Assembly: GCA_035540955.1 (NCBI GenBank)
Contig: DATLFP010000207.1
Location: 1 to 56,466, forward strand
Length of the DNA: 56,466 bases
Source of the DNA: DATLFP01 sp035540955
Lineage (GTDB): Bacteria > Actinomycetota > Acidimicrobiia > Acidimicrobiales > CADCSY01
Direction: 5' to 3'
The notes beneath the pieces were generated by a model. It was not told where the DNA came from and made no database searches. It saw nothing but the letters and a program-made list of their open reading frames with translations. Both the position numbers and the translations under genes were made by a program. Every line of letters begins with the position of its first letter. The first letter of the stretch is position 1. Of the stretch, positions 7,293 through 15,636 are shown piece by piece.

Positions 7293-7653
7293 CGGCCACG
7301 AGCACCAGCGCCAGGGCGATCATGCCGCCGACGGTCACGCCCACTGCAAGCAGGCGGGGGAGCCGCGAGCCGGGCAGGGGTGCGTCCTCGAGCATGGCCC
7401 GCTCGTTGCGCTCCCACCTCGAGTAGGAGAGGGCGGCGATCAGCCCGCCGAGGAGCACCATCGGCACGCCGAGCCCCCGCCGCAACGCCACCGGCTCGAC
7501 GCGGTCGAGGAGGTGCACGGCGGCCAGGCCCCCGGCAACGAGCGCGAGCGCGGTCCGGTTCCAGGCGAGGAACGTGCGCTCGTTGGCGAGGGAGAACCGG
7601 TAGTCAATGTGGCCGCGTTCGTCGTCGGCGTCGGCGGGCGGCTCGATGGACAC
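7282..7653 (-). CDS. DUF202 family membrane protein (upstream copy)
   Basis: A 123-residue DUF202 protein with 'SLANERTFLAWNRTALALVAGG', three hydrophobic segments and a Trp/Arg-rich cytoplasmic loop ('YSRWERNERAM'). GTG 7653 gives the expected length; the frame remains open upstream into the divergent beta-glucosidase region, where the residues look non-coding. The 33 bases up to the divergent gene at 7687 must contain both promoters. The second DUF202 copy overlaps its 3' end. Function unknown. Confidence 0.82.
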   Translation of the reverse strand: MSIEPPADADDERGHIDYRFSLANERTFLAWNRTALALVAGGLAAVHLLDRVEPVALRRGLGVPMVLLGGLIAALSYSRWERNERAMLEDAPLPGSRLPRLLAVGVTVGGMIALALVLVADVS

Positions 7654-7686
7654 AGTGCGACGGTACTTTCGTAGTGTCCCGAGCCG

Positions 7687-10050
7687 ATGGACGACCACGG
7701 AGACCTGGAGGAGCGACTCGCCGCCCTGTCGCTCGAGGAGCGGGTCGCGCTCCTTGCCGGCACCGACCTCTGGCACCTCCCCGCCACCGGGTCCGTCGGG
7801 CCGATCCGCATGAGCGACGGGCCCAACGGGATCCGCGGCATCTCGTGGTCGGGACCCCGGTCGGCGTGCGTGCCGTGCGGCGCTGCGCTCGGGGCGTCAT
7901 GGGACCCGGCGCTCGTCGGCGAGGTCGCGGGCGTGCTCGGCCGGGAGGCGGCGGCGCGAGGGGTGCAGGTCCACCTGGCGCCGACGGTCAACCTCCACCG
8001 CACGCCGATCGGCGGCCGCAACTTCGAGTGCTTCGCCGAGGATCCCGTGCTCACGAGCCGGCTTGCCGTGGCCTACGTGCGCGCCGTCCAGGCCCACAGG
8101 GTGGCGTCGTGCATCAAGCACTTCGTCGCCAACGACACCGAGTTCGAGCGCATGACGATCTCCTCGGAGGTCGACGAGCGCACGCTGCGGGAGGCCTACC
8201 TCCTGCCCTTCGAGGACGCCGTCGACGCCGGCGTGCGGTCGGTGATGTCGTCGTACAACCGCGTGAACGGGGTGTATGCCGGCGAGCACCCGTGGTTGCT
8301 CACCACCGTGCTGCGCGACGAGTGGGACTTCGACGGCGTCGTCATCTCCGACTGGATGGGTACGCACTCCACCGCCGAGGCGCTCGCCGCCGGTCTCGAC
8401 GTCGAGATGCCCGGCCCCCCGGCCCACCGCGGCGAGAAGCTGGTCGACGCGGTGAAGCAGGGCGACGCCACCGAGACCGACGTCGACCGGGCAGCTCGCC
8501 GGGTGCTACAGCTGGCGGCGTGGGCCGGCCGCCTCGACGCCGGCGAGCTGCCGCCCGATGAGAGCGACGAAGATCCCGCGGCTCGGGAGATCCTGCGGCG
8601 AGCCGTGGCCGCGGGATCGGTGCTGCTGAAGAACGAGGGCCTCCTGCCGCTGGATGGCAACGCCACCATCGCCGTCATCGGGCCGAACGCGGCGACGCCG
8701 TCCGCGCATGGCGGGGGCAGCGCCGCCGTTCGGCCGTACCGGATCGTGCGCCCGGTCGATGCGCTGCGGGAGCGGTTCGCTGACGTCCGCCACGAGCCCG
8801 GCACGAGCATCTTCAAGGGGGTGCCACCGATCGGGTCGTCCCTGCTCGGCGACCGCGGCGCCACACTCGAGTTCCAGACCGAGGACGGCACGACGGTCGC
8901 CGTCACTGGCTCGGACCGGCTCCGCCACTTCTGGCTCGGAGCCCCCGCGCCCGAGGTGCCGGACAAGTACCGCGTGCGGGTGAGCGCCACCATCACGCCC
9001 GACGAGAGCGGGGAGTGGACCTTCGCGCTCACCAGCACAGGTCCGAGCCGGCTCTTCCTCGACGGCTCGCTCGTGGTCGACAACGGCAACCCGCAGCGGG
9101 GTACCGCGTTCTACGGCGCGGCCAGCACCGAGGTCACCGGCACCGCGGCCCTGACGGCGGGGCAGCCCTACGAGCTGGTCGTCGAGCAGCACAAGAACAC
9201 CGCCATCAACGTCGCCGGCCTGCTCGTCGGTGCTCGCCCACCACTGCCGGAGGACGCGTTCGAGCGCGCCGTGGCCGCGGCGGCCGCGGCCGAGGTCGCC
9301 GTCGTGATCGTCGGCACCAACGACGAGTGGGAGACCGAGGGGAACGACCGCCGCGCGATGGACCTGCCGCTCGATCAGGACGAGCTGGTGGCAGCGGTGG
9401 CCGCCGTCAACCCCCGGACCGTCGTGGTGCTGAACAGCGGGAGCCCGGTGCCGATGCCGTGGTTGGCCGATGTCGCCGCCGTGCTGCAGGTCTGGTTCGC
9501 CGGCCAGGAGCTCGGCGACGGCCTCGCCGACGTTCTCACCGGCGCCGCCGAACCATCGGGCCGGTTGCCGGTCACGTTCCCGAAGCGGCTTGCCGACACG
9601 CCCGCGTTCCTGTCCCACCCGGGCACCGACGGCCGGGCCCGCTACGACGAGGGCCTGTTCATCGGGCACCGCTGGTACGACGCCCGCGACATCGAGCCGC
9701 TCTTCCCCTTCGGCCACGGCCTCGGCTACGGCGACGTGCACTACGGCGAGGCGCGCGCCGACGGGTCCACCCTCGAGGTCGACATCACCAACCACGCCCA
9801 CCGGCCCACCGAGGAGACCGTGCAGGTCTACGTCGAGCTGCCCGAGGCGGCCCGCCGCCGCCCGCTCCGCCAGCTCGCCGGCTTCGCCAAGGTGCACCTC
9901 GGGCCGGGCGAGACCGTCACCGTGGCGGTCGAGCTGCACCGTCGCCACCGCTCGTCGTGGGTGAACGGGGAGTGGGTCGAGGAGCCCGGGCCGGTCGTCC
10001 TCCACGCCGGCCGCTCCTCGCGCGACCTCCGGGCGTCCGTGACGGCGTGA
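7687..10050 (+). CDS. bglX: GH3 beta-glucosidase with inserted PA14 domain
   Basis: A 787-residue glycoside hydrolase family 3 enzyme releasing glucose from beta-glucosides or oligosaccharides. The N-terminal barrel contains 'MSDGPNGIRG', 'VHLAPTVNLHRTPIGGRNFE', 'CIKHFVANDTEFER' and the nucleophile Asp in 'VISDWMG'. The C-terminal sandwich contains 'GTNDEWETEGNDR' with the likely acid/base Glu. Residues about 388-520 form a PA14-like insert ('GEWTFALTSTGPSRLFLDG') of the kind that shapes substrate specificity in GH3 enzymes. A fibronectin-III-like domain ends the protein. No signal peptide is visible, so it is probably cytosolic. Its TGA overlaps the next gene's GTG. The symbol is by family only. 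Confidence 0.9.
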   Translation: MDDHGDLEERLAALSLEERVALLAGTDLWHLPATGSVGPIRMSDGPNGIRGISWSGPRSACVPCGAALGASWDPALVGEVAGVLGREAAARGVQVHLAPTVNLHRTPIGGRNFECFAEDPVLTSRLAVAYVRAVQAHRVASCIKHFVANDTEFERMTISSEVDERTLREAYLLPFEDAVDAGVRSVMSSYNRVNGVYAGEHPWLLTTVLRDEWDFDGVVISDWMGTHSTAEALAAGLDVEMPGPPAHRGEKLVDAVKQGDATETDVDRAARRVLQLAAWAGRLDAGELPPDESDEDPAAREILRRAVAAGSVLLKNEGLLPLDGNATIAVIGPNAATPSAHGGGSAAVRPYRIVRPVDALRERFADVRHEPGTSIFKGVPPIGSSLLGDRGATLEFQTEDGTTVAVTGSDRLRHFWLGAPAPEVPDKYRVRVSATITPDESGEWTFALTSTGPSRLFLDGSLVVDNGNPQRGTAFYGAASTEVTGTAALTAGQPYELVVEQHKNTAINVAGLLVGARPPLPEDAFERAVAAAAAAEVAVVIVGTNDEWETEGNDRRAMDLPLDQDELVAAVAAVNPRTVVVLNSGSPVPMPWLADVAAVLQVWFAGQELGDGLADVLTGAAEPSGRLPVTFPKRLADTPAFLSHPGTDGRARYDEGLFIGHRWYDARDIEPLFPFGHGLGYGDVHYGEARADGSTLEVDITNHAHRPTEETVQVYVELPEAARRRPLRQLAGFAKVHLGPGETVTVAVELHRRHRSSWVNGEWVEEPGPVVLHAGRSSRDLRASVTA

Positions 10051-10721
10051 CGGGGCGCCGCTACGAGACCTCCCGCCGGGTGCGCCTGGCCGACGCCGAC
10101 CCGACCGGTCGGTTGCGGCTCGACGCCCTGGCCCGCTTCCTGCAGGACGTCGGGAACGACGACACGGCCGACGCCGGCCACGATGCGTCGGCGCCCTGGG
10201 TCACGCGCCGGACGACCGTGGAGGTCGACGCCTGGCCCCGGATCGGCGAGCGGCTCGACATCACCACCTGGTGCGGTGGCATCGGGACCCACTACGCCGA
10301 GCGCCGGACGACGCTGCGGTCCGCCACCGGGACCGTCGAGGTGGCGGCCACCTGGGTGCACGTCGACGAGCGGGGCCGCCCGGCGCGGCTCCCGCAGTGG
10401 TTCCACGACACCTACACAGCGGCCGCCGAGGGCCGCACCATCAAGGCCCGCCTCCTCCATCCGCCGCCGCCGGCGGGAGCGGCCGTGCAGCCGTGGCCGG
10501 TCCGGTGGACCGATCTCGACGTCGTCGGGCACGTGAACAACGCCGCGTACTGGGAGGCCGTCGAGGAGGTGTGCCACCAGCGGCGGTTGGTCCCCACCTT
10601 CGCCGAGGTCGAGTACGCGGGCGGGATCGACGCCGGCGACGCCGTCACCCTCCACACCGAGGGCGACGGGATCTGGCTCACGGTCGACGGCACGGTGCGC
10701 GGCAGCGCCGTGGTCAGGTAA
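10047..10721 (+). CDS. Acyl-ACP thioesterase-like double hotdog protein
   Basis: A 224-residue protein resembling acyl-ACP thioesterases (FatA/FatB-type, PF01643). The first hotdog begins 'YETSRRVRLADADPTGRLRLDALARFLQ' (quoted in part) and contains 'WVTRRTTVEVDAWP'; the second contains 'RWTDLDVVGHVNNAAYWEAVEE' with the conserved Asn-His-Asn-like region 'GHVNNA'. The expected role is release of fatty acids from acyl carrier protein. The GTG start overlaps the beta-glucosidase stop (GTGA). Pairing with a sugar hydrolase is unusual and may only reflect compact packing. Confidence 0.8.
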   Translation: MTGRRYETSRRVRLADADPTGRLRLDALARFLQDVGNDDTADAGHDASAPWVTRRTTVEVDAWPRIGERLDITTWCGGIGTHYAERRTTLRSATGTVEVAATWVHVDERGRPARLPQWFHDTYTAAAEGRTIKARLLHPPPPAGAAVQPWPVRWTDLDVVGHVNNAAYWEAVEEVCHQRRLVPTFAEVEYAGGIDAGDAVTLHTEGDGIWLTVDGTVRGSAVVR

Positions 10722-10731
10722 GCCTTCGGGG

Positions 10732-11886
10732 ATGCGCTGCGCCCGGCTCGACTTCGCCGATGCCGACCACCCGGTGAGCCTGGCCGAGGTCGAACCGCCG
10801 CCGCTGCCCCGGAGCGACTGGGCCCGGGTGCAGGTGGCGTCGGCCGGCGTGTGCGGCAGCGACCTCCACGCCATCTTCCCCGATGGGTCGGGCACGCCGA
10901 CGTTCCTCCCCCTCGTCGGCTTCCCGATGGAGCTGGGGCACGAGTTCGGCGGGGTCGTCGTCGAGGCCGGTGCCGACTGCCCGGTGGCGGTGGGCACCCG
11001 CGTGGCCGTCGACCCCACGATCGCGTGTGTGGCGCGGGGCCTCGAGCCGTGCGCCGCGTGCCGAGCCGGCGCGTTCTCGTCGTGCCGGAACTGGAGCGTC
11101 GGGGAGCCGTCGGGCTTCGCCCACGGGTTCGCGGCCGGGGTCGGCGGCGGGTGGTCCGACGAGGTCGTCGCCCACCGCGCGCAGCTGCACCCAGCGCCCG
11201 ACACCGTGGACGATCGGGGTCTGGCGCTGGTGGAGCCCCTGTCGATCGCGCTGCACGGCGTGCTCCGGCGGGCTCCCGAGCGGGGGGCGCCGTGCCTCGT
11301 GGTGGGCGCCGGCACCATCGGGCTGGCCACGGTGGCCGCGCTGCGTCATCTGGCCCCGACCAGCGAGGTCACCGTGCTCGCGCGGTACCGCCACCAGGCC
11401 GAGGCGGCGGCCGCCCTCGACGCCCATCACGTAATGGTGTCGGGTGAGAGCGGCGACGACGTGGCGGCGCTCGCCGAAGTGGCGGGCGGCCGGGTCACCG
11501 GGACCGGACGGGCATCGCTCGTGTTCGGCGGCTTCCCGTACGTCGTCGATGCTGTGGGCGCGCCGGCGTCGATGAACCTGTGCCTGAAGGTCGTCGGTCA
11601 GCTCGGCACGCTGCTGATGCTGGGCGCGGTCGCGAACGCGACCGTCGACCTCGGGCCGCTGTGGTTCAAGAACGTCGACGTCGTCGGTACGTTCGGGTAC
11701 GCCGTGCAGGAGCTGCGAGGCGAGCGCCGCCACACCTTCGACCTGGCGCTGGAGGTGCTGGCCGCCGGAGCATTCCCGAGTGATCTGATCGTCACGCACG
11801 CGTTCCCGCTCGAGCAGGTCCGCGAGGCGACCCGGGTCGCCAACGCCCGCGACGAGGGCGCCATCAAGGTCCACCTCCACCCCTGA
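10732..11886 (+). CDS. Zinc-dependent medium-chain alcohol/polyol dehydrogenase
   Basis: A 384-residue MDR-family dehydrogenase. Catalytic zinc ligands appear in 'AGVCGSDLH' (Cys) and 'LGHEFGG' (His-Glu); a reduced structural zinc loop is seen in 'LEPCAACRAGAFSSCRN'. The Rossmann nucleotide site is 'CLVVGAGTIGLATVAAL'. The closest general groups are threonine/sorbitol-type dehydrogenases; the substrate is not assignable. It starts at ATG 10732, ten bases after the thioesterase gene, and converges on the metallo-hydrolase gene. The 30 bases between them contain a small direct repeat but no clear hairpin. Confidence 0.88.
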   Translation: MRCARLDFADADHPVSLAEVEPPPLPRSDWARVQVASAGVCGSDLHAIFPDGSGTPTFLPLVGFPMELGHEFGGVVVEAGADCPVAVGTRVAVDPTIACVARGLEPCAACRAGAFSSCRNWSVGEPSGFAHGFAAGVGGGWSDEVVAHRAQLHPAPDTVDDRGLALVEPLSIALHGVLRRAPERGAPCLVVGAGTIGLATVAALRHLAPTSEVTVLARYRHQAEAAAALDAHHVMVSGESGDDVAALAEVAGGRVTGTGRASLVFGGFPYVVDAVGAPASMNLCLKVVGQLGTLLMLGAVANATVDLGPLWFKNVDVVGTFGYAVQELRGERRHTFDLALEVLAAGAFPSDLIVTHAFPLEQVREATRVANARDEGAIKVHLHP

Positions 11887-11916
11887 GCCTCCCTCTCGCT
11901 CAGGGCGGCGTCGCGC

Positions 11917-13020
11917 TCAGGTGCGGGGGTTGACGAGGTACTCGAGGTCGAGGTCGGCGCCCCGCTTCTCGGCCTCGCCGAGGACGACGAGGTGCTCCAG
12001 GTGGGCGTAGGTCTCGCTCTCGGCCATCGAGCCCCACACCCGGGGCTGGAAGATCTTCTTCGACAGGTCCACCACGGTGGCCCAGCCCAGCTCGGCTGAC
12101 GCGTCGCGGAGCGCGCCGATCCGGTCGTCGTGGTGGCCCTTGATGGCCTTGATCCGGCCCCGCAGGTCCTCGAAGGGGTGGCCGTGCGCGGGGAGCACGT
12201 TGGTCACGCTCTCGAGGTCGGCGCACGTGTCGAGCGAGCGGAAGAAGCTGGCGAGGGGATCGGGGTCCTGGCCGAGGCCGGAGATGTGGGGGGTGATCGT
12301 CGGGAGGATGTGATCCCCGGAGAAGAGCAGGCCCTCCTCGGGATCGTGCAGGCACAGGTGGTCGGTCGTGTGCCCGGGCGTGTACACCGCGAACACGTCG
12401 CGGCCGGCGAGCCGGATGACGTCGCCGCTGCGCAAGGTCTTGGTCGGTGTCGGCGGGGCGAACCGCTTGCGCATGAGGCTGCGGAACATCGTCATCTGCA
12501 GCCGCCGCCCCATCGGCGGCCGGTGGAAGTCGGTGCCCCACGGCGTCGGCCGGCTCCAGGGCGCGTCGTTGGAGGTGAGCTCCTCGCAGTCCTCGTCGCC
12601 GCCCTCGTCGTGCCCGTGCGTGGGATCGAGGCAGCGGTGCGGTGTGCCCCAGAAGGTCTGGAACGCGGCGTGGGTCACGAGCTCGGCGCTCGCCTCCCGC
12701 GCCAGGCGCCCGGCGGCGCCGTAGTGATCGGGATGCGAGTGCGTGACGATGACGGTGTGGATCCGCGAGAGCGGGATGCCGGCGGCGCGCAGCCGCCGCT
12801 CGACGATCTTGTACGACTTCGGACCCGGGAGTCCGGGGTCAATGATGGCGACGCCCCGGTCGTCGACGAGGCCGTACATGTTCACGTGGCCCAGACCGGT
12901 GAACGCGATCGGCAGCATCATCCGCAGGACACCGGGACCGACCTCGGTCACCTCCTCCGAGGCTTGCTCCTGCTCCTGCTTCCGCGGCTTCGCCGGCTGG
13001 TCCCCCACGGGCCGGACCAT
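11917..13020 (-). CDS. Metallo-beta-lactamase-fold hydrolase
   Basis: A 367-residue MBL-fold protein. The metal motif is 'VTHSHPDHYGAAG' (HxHxDH), with further ligand histidines in 'YTPGHTTDHLCL', 'FSGDHILP' and 'LPAHGHPFEDL'. An insertion of about 60 residues rich in His, Asp and Glu ('THGHDEGGDEDCEE') follows the motif. The C-terminal helical part resembles the DUF/LACTB2-like extension. Substrate unknown; hydroxyacyl-thioester hydrolysis is a common activity. ATG 13020 is directly preceded by a 20-base palindrome, suggesting TetR-type control. Confidence 0.87.
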   Translation of the reverse strand: MVRPVGDQPAKPRKQEQEQASEEVTEVGPGVLRMMLPIAFTGLGHVNMYGLVDDRGVAIIDPGLPGPKSYKIVERRLRAAGIPLSRIHTVIVTHSHPDHYGAAGRLAREASAELVTHAAFQTFWGTPHRCLDPTHGHDEGGDEDCEELTSNDAPWSRPTPWGTDFHRPPMGRRLQMTMFRSLMRKRFAPPTPTKTLRSGDVIRLAGRDVFAVYTPGHTTDHLCLHDPEEGLLFSGDHILPTITPHISGLGQDPDPLASFFRSLDTCADLESVTNVLPAHGHPFEDLRGRIKAIKGHHDDRIGALRDASAELGWATVVDLSKKIFQPRVWGSMAESETYAHLEHLVVLGEAEKRGADLDLEYLVNPRT

Positions 13021-13040
13021 ACTTGACCGCACGGTCAAGT
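13021..13040. promoter_or_regulatory. 20-bp palindrome, TetR-type operator candidate
   Basis: A perfect inverted repeat, ACTTGACCG-CA-CGGTCAAGT, abutting the start codon of the metallo-hydrolase gene and overlapping the stop of orn. TTGACCG/CGGTCAA arms are typical of TetR-family operators. The position immediately 5' of the start codon suggests repression of the hydrolase or of a leaderless transcript. The regulator is not in the window. Confidence 0.5.
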
Positions 13041-13571
13041 GGCCCGGAAGACCGCCGTCCGGTAGTAGCGGAGCTCCTCGAGGCTCTCGCGGATGTCGTC
13101 GAGGGCGCGGTGCCCGCCCTCCTTGTCGGGCGCGCCGGCCACGGCATCGGGATACCAACGGCGGGCGAGCTCCTTGACCGTCGACACGTCGACGCACCGG
13201 TAGTGCAGCCAGTTCTCGATCTCGGACAGGTGAGCGGCGAGGAACCGGCGGTCGGTGCCGATCGAGTTCCCGGCGAGCGGCACCGTGCGCGGCTCGCGCA
13301 CGTGCTCCTTGATGAATGCCAGCGTCTGGGCGCCGGCGTCGGCGAGCGAGATCGTCGAGGACTCGATGGCCGCGAGCAGACCCGACCGCGTGTGCATCTC
13401 CCGCACGACCGGCTCCATGCGGGCGAGATCCTCGGCAGTGGCGTGCACGACGAGATCGGGCCCTTCGGCCACGATCTCCAGCGCGTCGTCGGTCACCAGT
13501 GTCGCGATCTCGACGATCGTGTTGCGCGCCGGGTCGAGCCCCGTCATCTCGAGGTCCATCCAGACGAGCAT
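13035..13571 (-). CDS. orn: Oligoribonuclease
   Basis: A 178-residue DEDDh 3'-5' exonuclease that degrades di- to pentanucleotides, including pGpG from cyclic-di-GMP turnover. Motifs visible: Exo I 'VWMDLEMTGLDP', Exo II 'LAGNSIGTDRRFL', and Exo III 'HRALDDIRES' with the catalytic His. Length and order match Orn. ATG 13571 is chosen because upstream residues do not align. This is relevant to the cyclic-di-GMP-binding RsiG homologue elsewhere in the window. The dut gene is divergent, 22 bases away. Confidence 0.94.
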   Translation of the reverse strand: MLVWMDLEMTGLDPARNTIVEIATLVTDDALEIVAEGPDLVVHATAEDLARMEPVVREMHTRSGLLAAIESSTISLADAGAQTLAFIKEHVREPRTVPLAGNSIGTDRRFLAAHLSEIENWLHYRCVDVSTVKELARRWYPDAVAGAPDKEGGHRALDDIRESLEELRYYRTAVFRAT

Positions 13572-13593
13572 CGGATCATCGTAGGTTGGCGCC

Positions 13594-14028
13594 GTGGAGG
13601 TCCCGGTGGTGCGGCTCGATCCCGACCTGCCCCTTCCCGCGTACGCCAATGCCGGCGACGCCGGGCTCGACCTGCTGGCGCGCGAGGGCGCACTGCTGCG
13701 GGCCGGGGGCGGCCGCGCCCTCGTTCCCACGGGACTCGCCATCGCCATCCCCGTCGGGCACGCCGGCTTCGTCCAGCCCCGGAGCGGGCTGGCGCTCAAG
13801 CACGGCGTCACCTGCCTGAACTCGCCGGGCCTCATCGACGCCGGCTACCGCGACGAGCTGAAGGTCCTCCTCGTCAACACCGACCCCGAGCACGACTACC
13901 AGGTCCACCGCGGCGATCGCATCGCGCAGCTCGTGCTCCAGCGCGTCGAGCAGGCCGTGCTCGTCGAGGTCGATGACCTGGGGGACTCCGCGCGGGGCAA
14001 GGCCGGCTTCGGATCCACCGGCCGGTGA
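13594..14028 (+). CDS. dut: dUTP diphosphatase
   Basis: A 144-residue trimeric dUTPase that hydrolyses dUTP to dUMP. The five family motifs are present in order: 'NAGDAGLDLLA', 'VPTGLAIAIP', 'QPRSGLALKHGVTCLNSPG', 'RGDRIAQLVL' and the C-terminal flexible 'GKAGFGSTGR'. The GTG start at 13594 is the only in-frame start near the conserved beginning. It converges on the YibE/F gene with a seven-base gap. Confidence 0.95.
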   Translation: MEVPVVRLDPDLPLPAYANAGDAGLDLLAREGALLRAGGGRALVPTGLAIAIPVGHAGFVQPRSGLALKHGVTCLNSPGLIDAGYRDELKVLLVNTDPEHDYQVHRGDRIAQLVLQRVEQAVLVEVDDLGDSARGKAGFGSTGR

Positions 14029-14035
14029 CCCGGGA

Positions 14036-15316
14036 TCAGAGGGCGCGGTCGGGCGGCTCGGCCGGCGTCGACGCGCCGTCCCACAGCTGGCGCTCGGTCC
14101 GGCTGCGGTAGCGACGGGGATCGTTGCGGTTCCGGCTGCGGCCGCCGCGCTGGTGCTCGCCGACCACCCACGCGGCGAGCAAGGTGGTGAGCGGCACCGA
14201 CGCGACCAGCCCGATGGAGCCGACCAGCGTGCGCACGATCTCGGTGGCGACGATCTCGGCATTGGCGGTGTCCGAGAGGCTCTGTCGCGCCTGGGTGAGC
14301 AGCAGGAACAGGGGGAGTGACGCGCCGGCGTACGCGAGCACGAGGGTGTTCACCGTCGACGCGATGTGGTCGCGCCCGATGCGAACCGCGGCGCGGTAGA
14401 CGTCGCGGCGGGACATCTCGGGGTTGGCGTGGTGCAGCTCCCACACGGCGGAGACCTGCAGGACCGTGACGTCGTCGAGCACGCCGAGAGTGCCGATGAC
14501 GATGCCGGCGAGCAGCAGACCCTGGAGCTGGACCTGCGACGCGGAGATCTGCAACAGGCCGGCTTCCTCGGCGGCCCGTCCGGACAGCTGGGTCAGCTCG
14601 ATGAACCCCCAGGCGAGGAGCCCGACGAGCACGAGGCTGGCGAACGCGCCGATGAGGGCGACGGTGCTCCCGGCGTTCACCCCGTGCGACAGGTAGAGCG
14701 CCAGCACGGTGATCAGCCCGCCCCCGACGAGGGCCACGAGCACCGGGTCCTTGCCGTCGAGGAGGGCGGGGAGGATGAACGCGGTGAGGATGGCGAGGCT
14801 CACCGCGACACCGGCCAGCGCGCGGGCCCCCTTCCATCGGCCGAGGGCGACGACGGCGACGGCGAAGAGGGCAGCGAGCAGCAACAACGGCGTCCGGCGC
14901 TCGCGGTCGACGAGGGAGTACTCGTATCCCTCACCGGCCCCCGGGTAGTAGGCGAGCACGACGAGGTCGCCGACGCTGAAGTTCCAACCCGAGGTGGTGG
15001 GCTCCTCGAGGAGCGGGATGCGCTGACCCCGGTCGGGGCCCTCCTTGAGCTCGACCTCGGCGGTCTCGCAGCTGATGCCGGCGTCGGGCGTCGTGCCCTG
15101 GCACGGGCCGCGGGTGACGCTGACGATCCGGGCGACGTACTGATCGTCGGGGGCGAGCGCGTCGACGAAGGCGTCAGTGCGGATGCTCGAGGGCCACAGG
15201 AGCACGAGACCGGCGGCGATCGCCAGCAGCAGCGGGACCGTGATCGACAGCAGCACCGTCCGCGTCGAGTCGGGGACCTCGAAGTCGCGGGCGTCGTGCA
15301 CGTGGGGGTGGGCCAC
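14036..15316 (-). CDS. YibE/F family membrane protein
   Basis: A 426-residue multi-pass membrane protein matching the YibE/F-like family. It has an N-terminal helix, an extracytoplasmic domain (residues about 45-135) with two cysteines ('TRGPCQG', 'GISCETAE'), then about seven helices including the characteristic 'GTLGVLDDVTVLQVSAVWELHHANP' region (quoted in part) and 'HIASTVNTLVLAYAGASLP'. The family is abundant in Firmicutes and Actinobacteria, with no established function. The start is GTG 15316. The 32 bases to the end of the window's next divergent regulatory region contain no other gene. Confidence 0.85.
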   Translation of the reverse strand: MAHPHVHDARDFEVPDSTRTVLLSITVPLLLAIAAGLVLLWPSSIRTDAFVDALAPDDQYVARIVSVTRGPCQGTTPDAGISCETAEVELKEGPDRGQRIPLLEEPTTSGWNFSVGDLVVLAYYPGAGEGYEYSLVDRERRTPLLLLAALFAVAVVALGRWKGARALAGVAVSLAILTAFILPALLDGKDPVLVALVGGGLITVLALYLSHGVNAGSTVALIGAFASLVLVGLLAWGFIELTQLSGRAAEEAGLLQISASQVQLQGLLLAGIVIGTLGVLDDVTVLQVSAVWELHHANPEMSRRDVYRAAVRIGRDHIASTVNTLVLAYAGASLPLFLLLTQARQSLSDTANAEIVATEIVRTLVGSIGLVASVPLTTLLAAWVVGEHQRGGRSRNRNDPRRYRSRTERQLWDGASTPAEPPDRAL

Positions 15317-15362
15317 CGCATCAACTCTGCCCGATCCCTGTTCCCCCGGTGATGACGGTCAC

Positions 15363-15387
15363 GTTTCCGTCCTTCAGCGGGGGGTAC
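15363..15387 (+). promoter_or_regulatory. SigB/SigF-type promoter of csbD
   Basis: A GTTT -35 element (15363-15366) and a GGGTAC -10 element (15382-15387) are separated by 15 bases, fitting the SigB/SigF consensus GTTT-N14-17-GGGTA. The predicted transcription start is only a few bases before the csbD ATG at 15397, giving a nearly leaderless message. A SigB/SigF-type sigma gene is the next gene downstream, on the opposite strand. Confidence 0.65.
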
Positions 15388-15396
15388 CTGCCTCTC

Positions 15397-15570
15397 ATGG
15401 CCAACGAGAAGATGGAAGACATGAAGGGCAGGGTGAAGGAAGCCGCCGGCGACCTCACCGACGACGACGAGCTGAAGCAAGAGGGCAAGGTCGATCAGGC
15501 TTCGGCGGCGGTGAAGGACAAGATCGGCGACGTCGCCGACAAGGTGAAGGACGTGGTCGGCAAGGACTGA
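15397..15570 (+). CDS. csbD: CsbD family general-stress protein
   Basis: A 57-residue, highly charged, mostly helical protein with the CsbD pattern: 'EKMEDMKGRVKEAAGDLT', 'ELKQEGKVDQASAAVKDKIGD' and repeated Lys-Val-Lys-Asp heptads. CsbD proteins are abundant stress-induced proteins of unknown mechanism, and the Bacillus prototype is SigB-controlled. ATG 15397 is chosen over the upstream in-frame GTG 15349 because the family starts here and a SigB-type promoter ends nine bases before it. A tetraloop terminator follows the stop. Confidence 0.88.
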   Translation: MANEKMEDMKGRVKEAAGDLTDDDELKQEGKVDQASAAVKDKIGDVADKVKDVVGKD

Positions 15571-15594
15571 TCGCCGTCCGTCCCGCCAGCTGCC

Positions 15595-15618
15595 GCGCCG
15601 GCTCTTCGGAGCCGGCGC
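15595..15618. terminator. Bidirectional terminator between csbD and the sigma gene
   Basis: A perfect 10-bp GC stem (GCGCCGGCTC / GAGCCGGCGC) capped by an exceptionally stable C(TTCG)G tetraloop, placed between two convergent genes. There is no clear U tract on either side. Confidence 0.65.
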
Positions 15619-15636
15619 TGTCGCGCCCGAGCAGAC

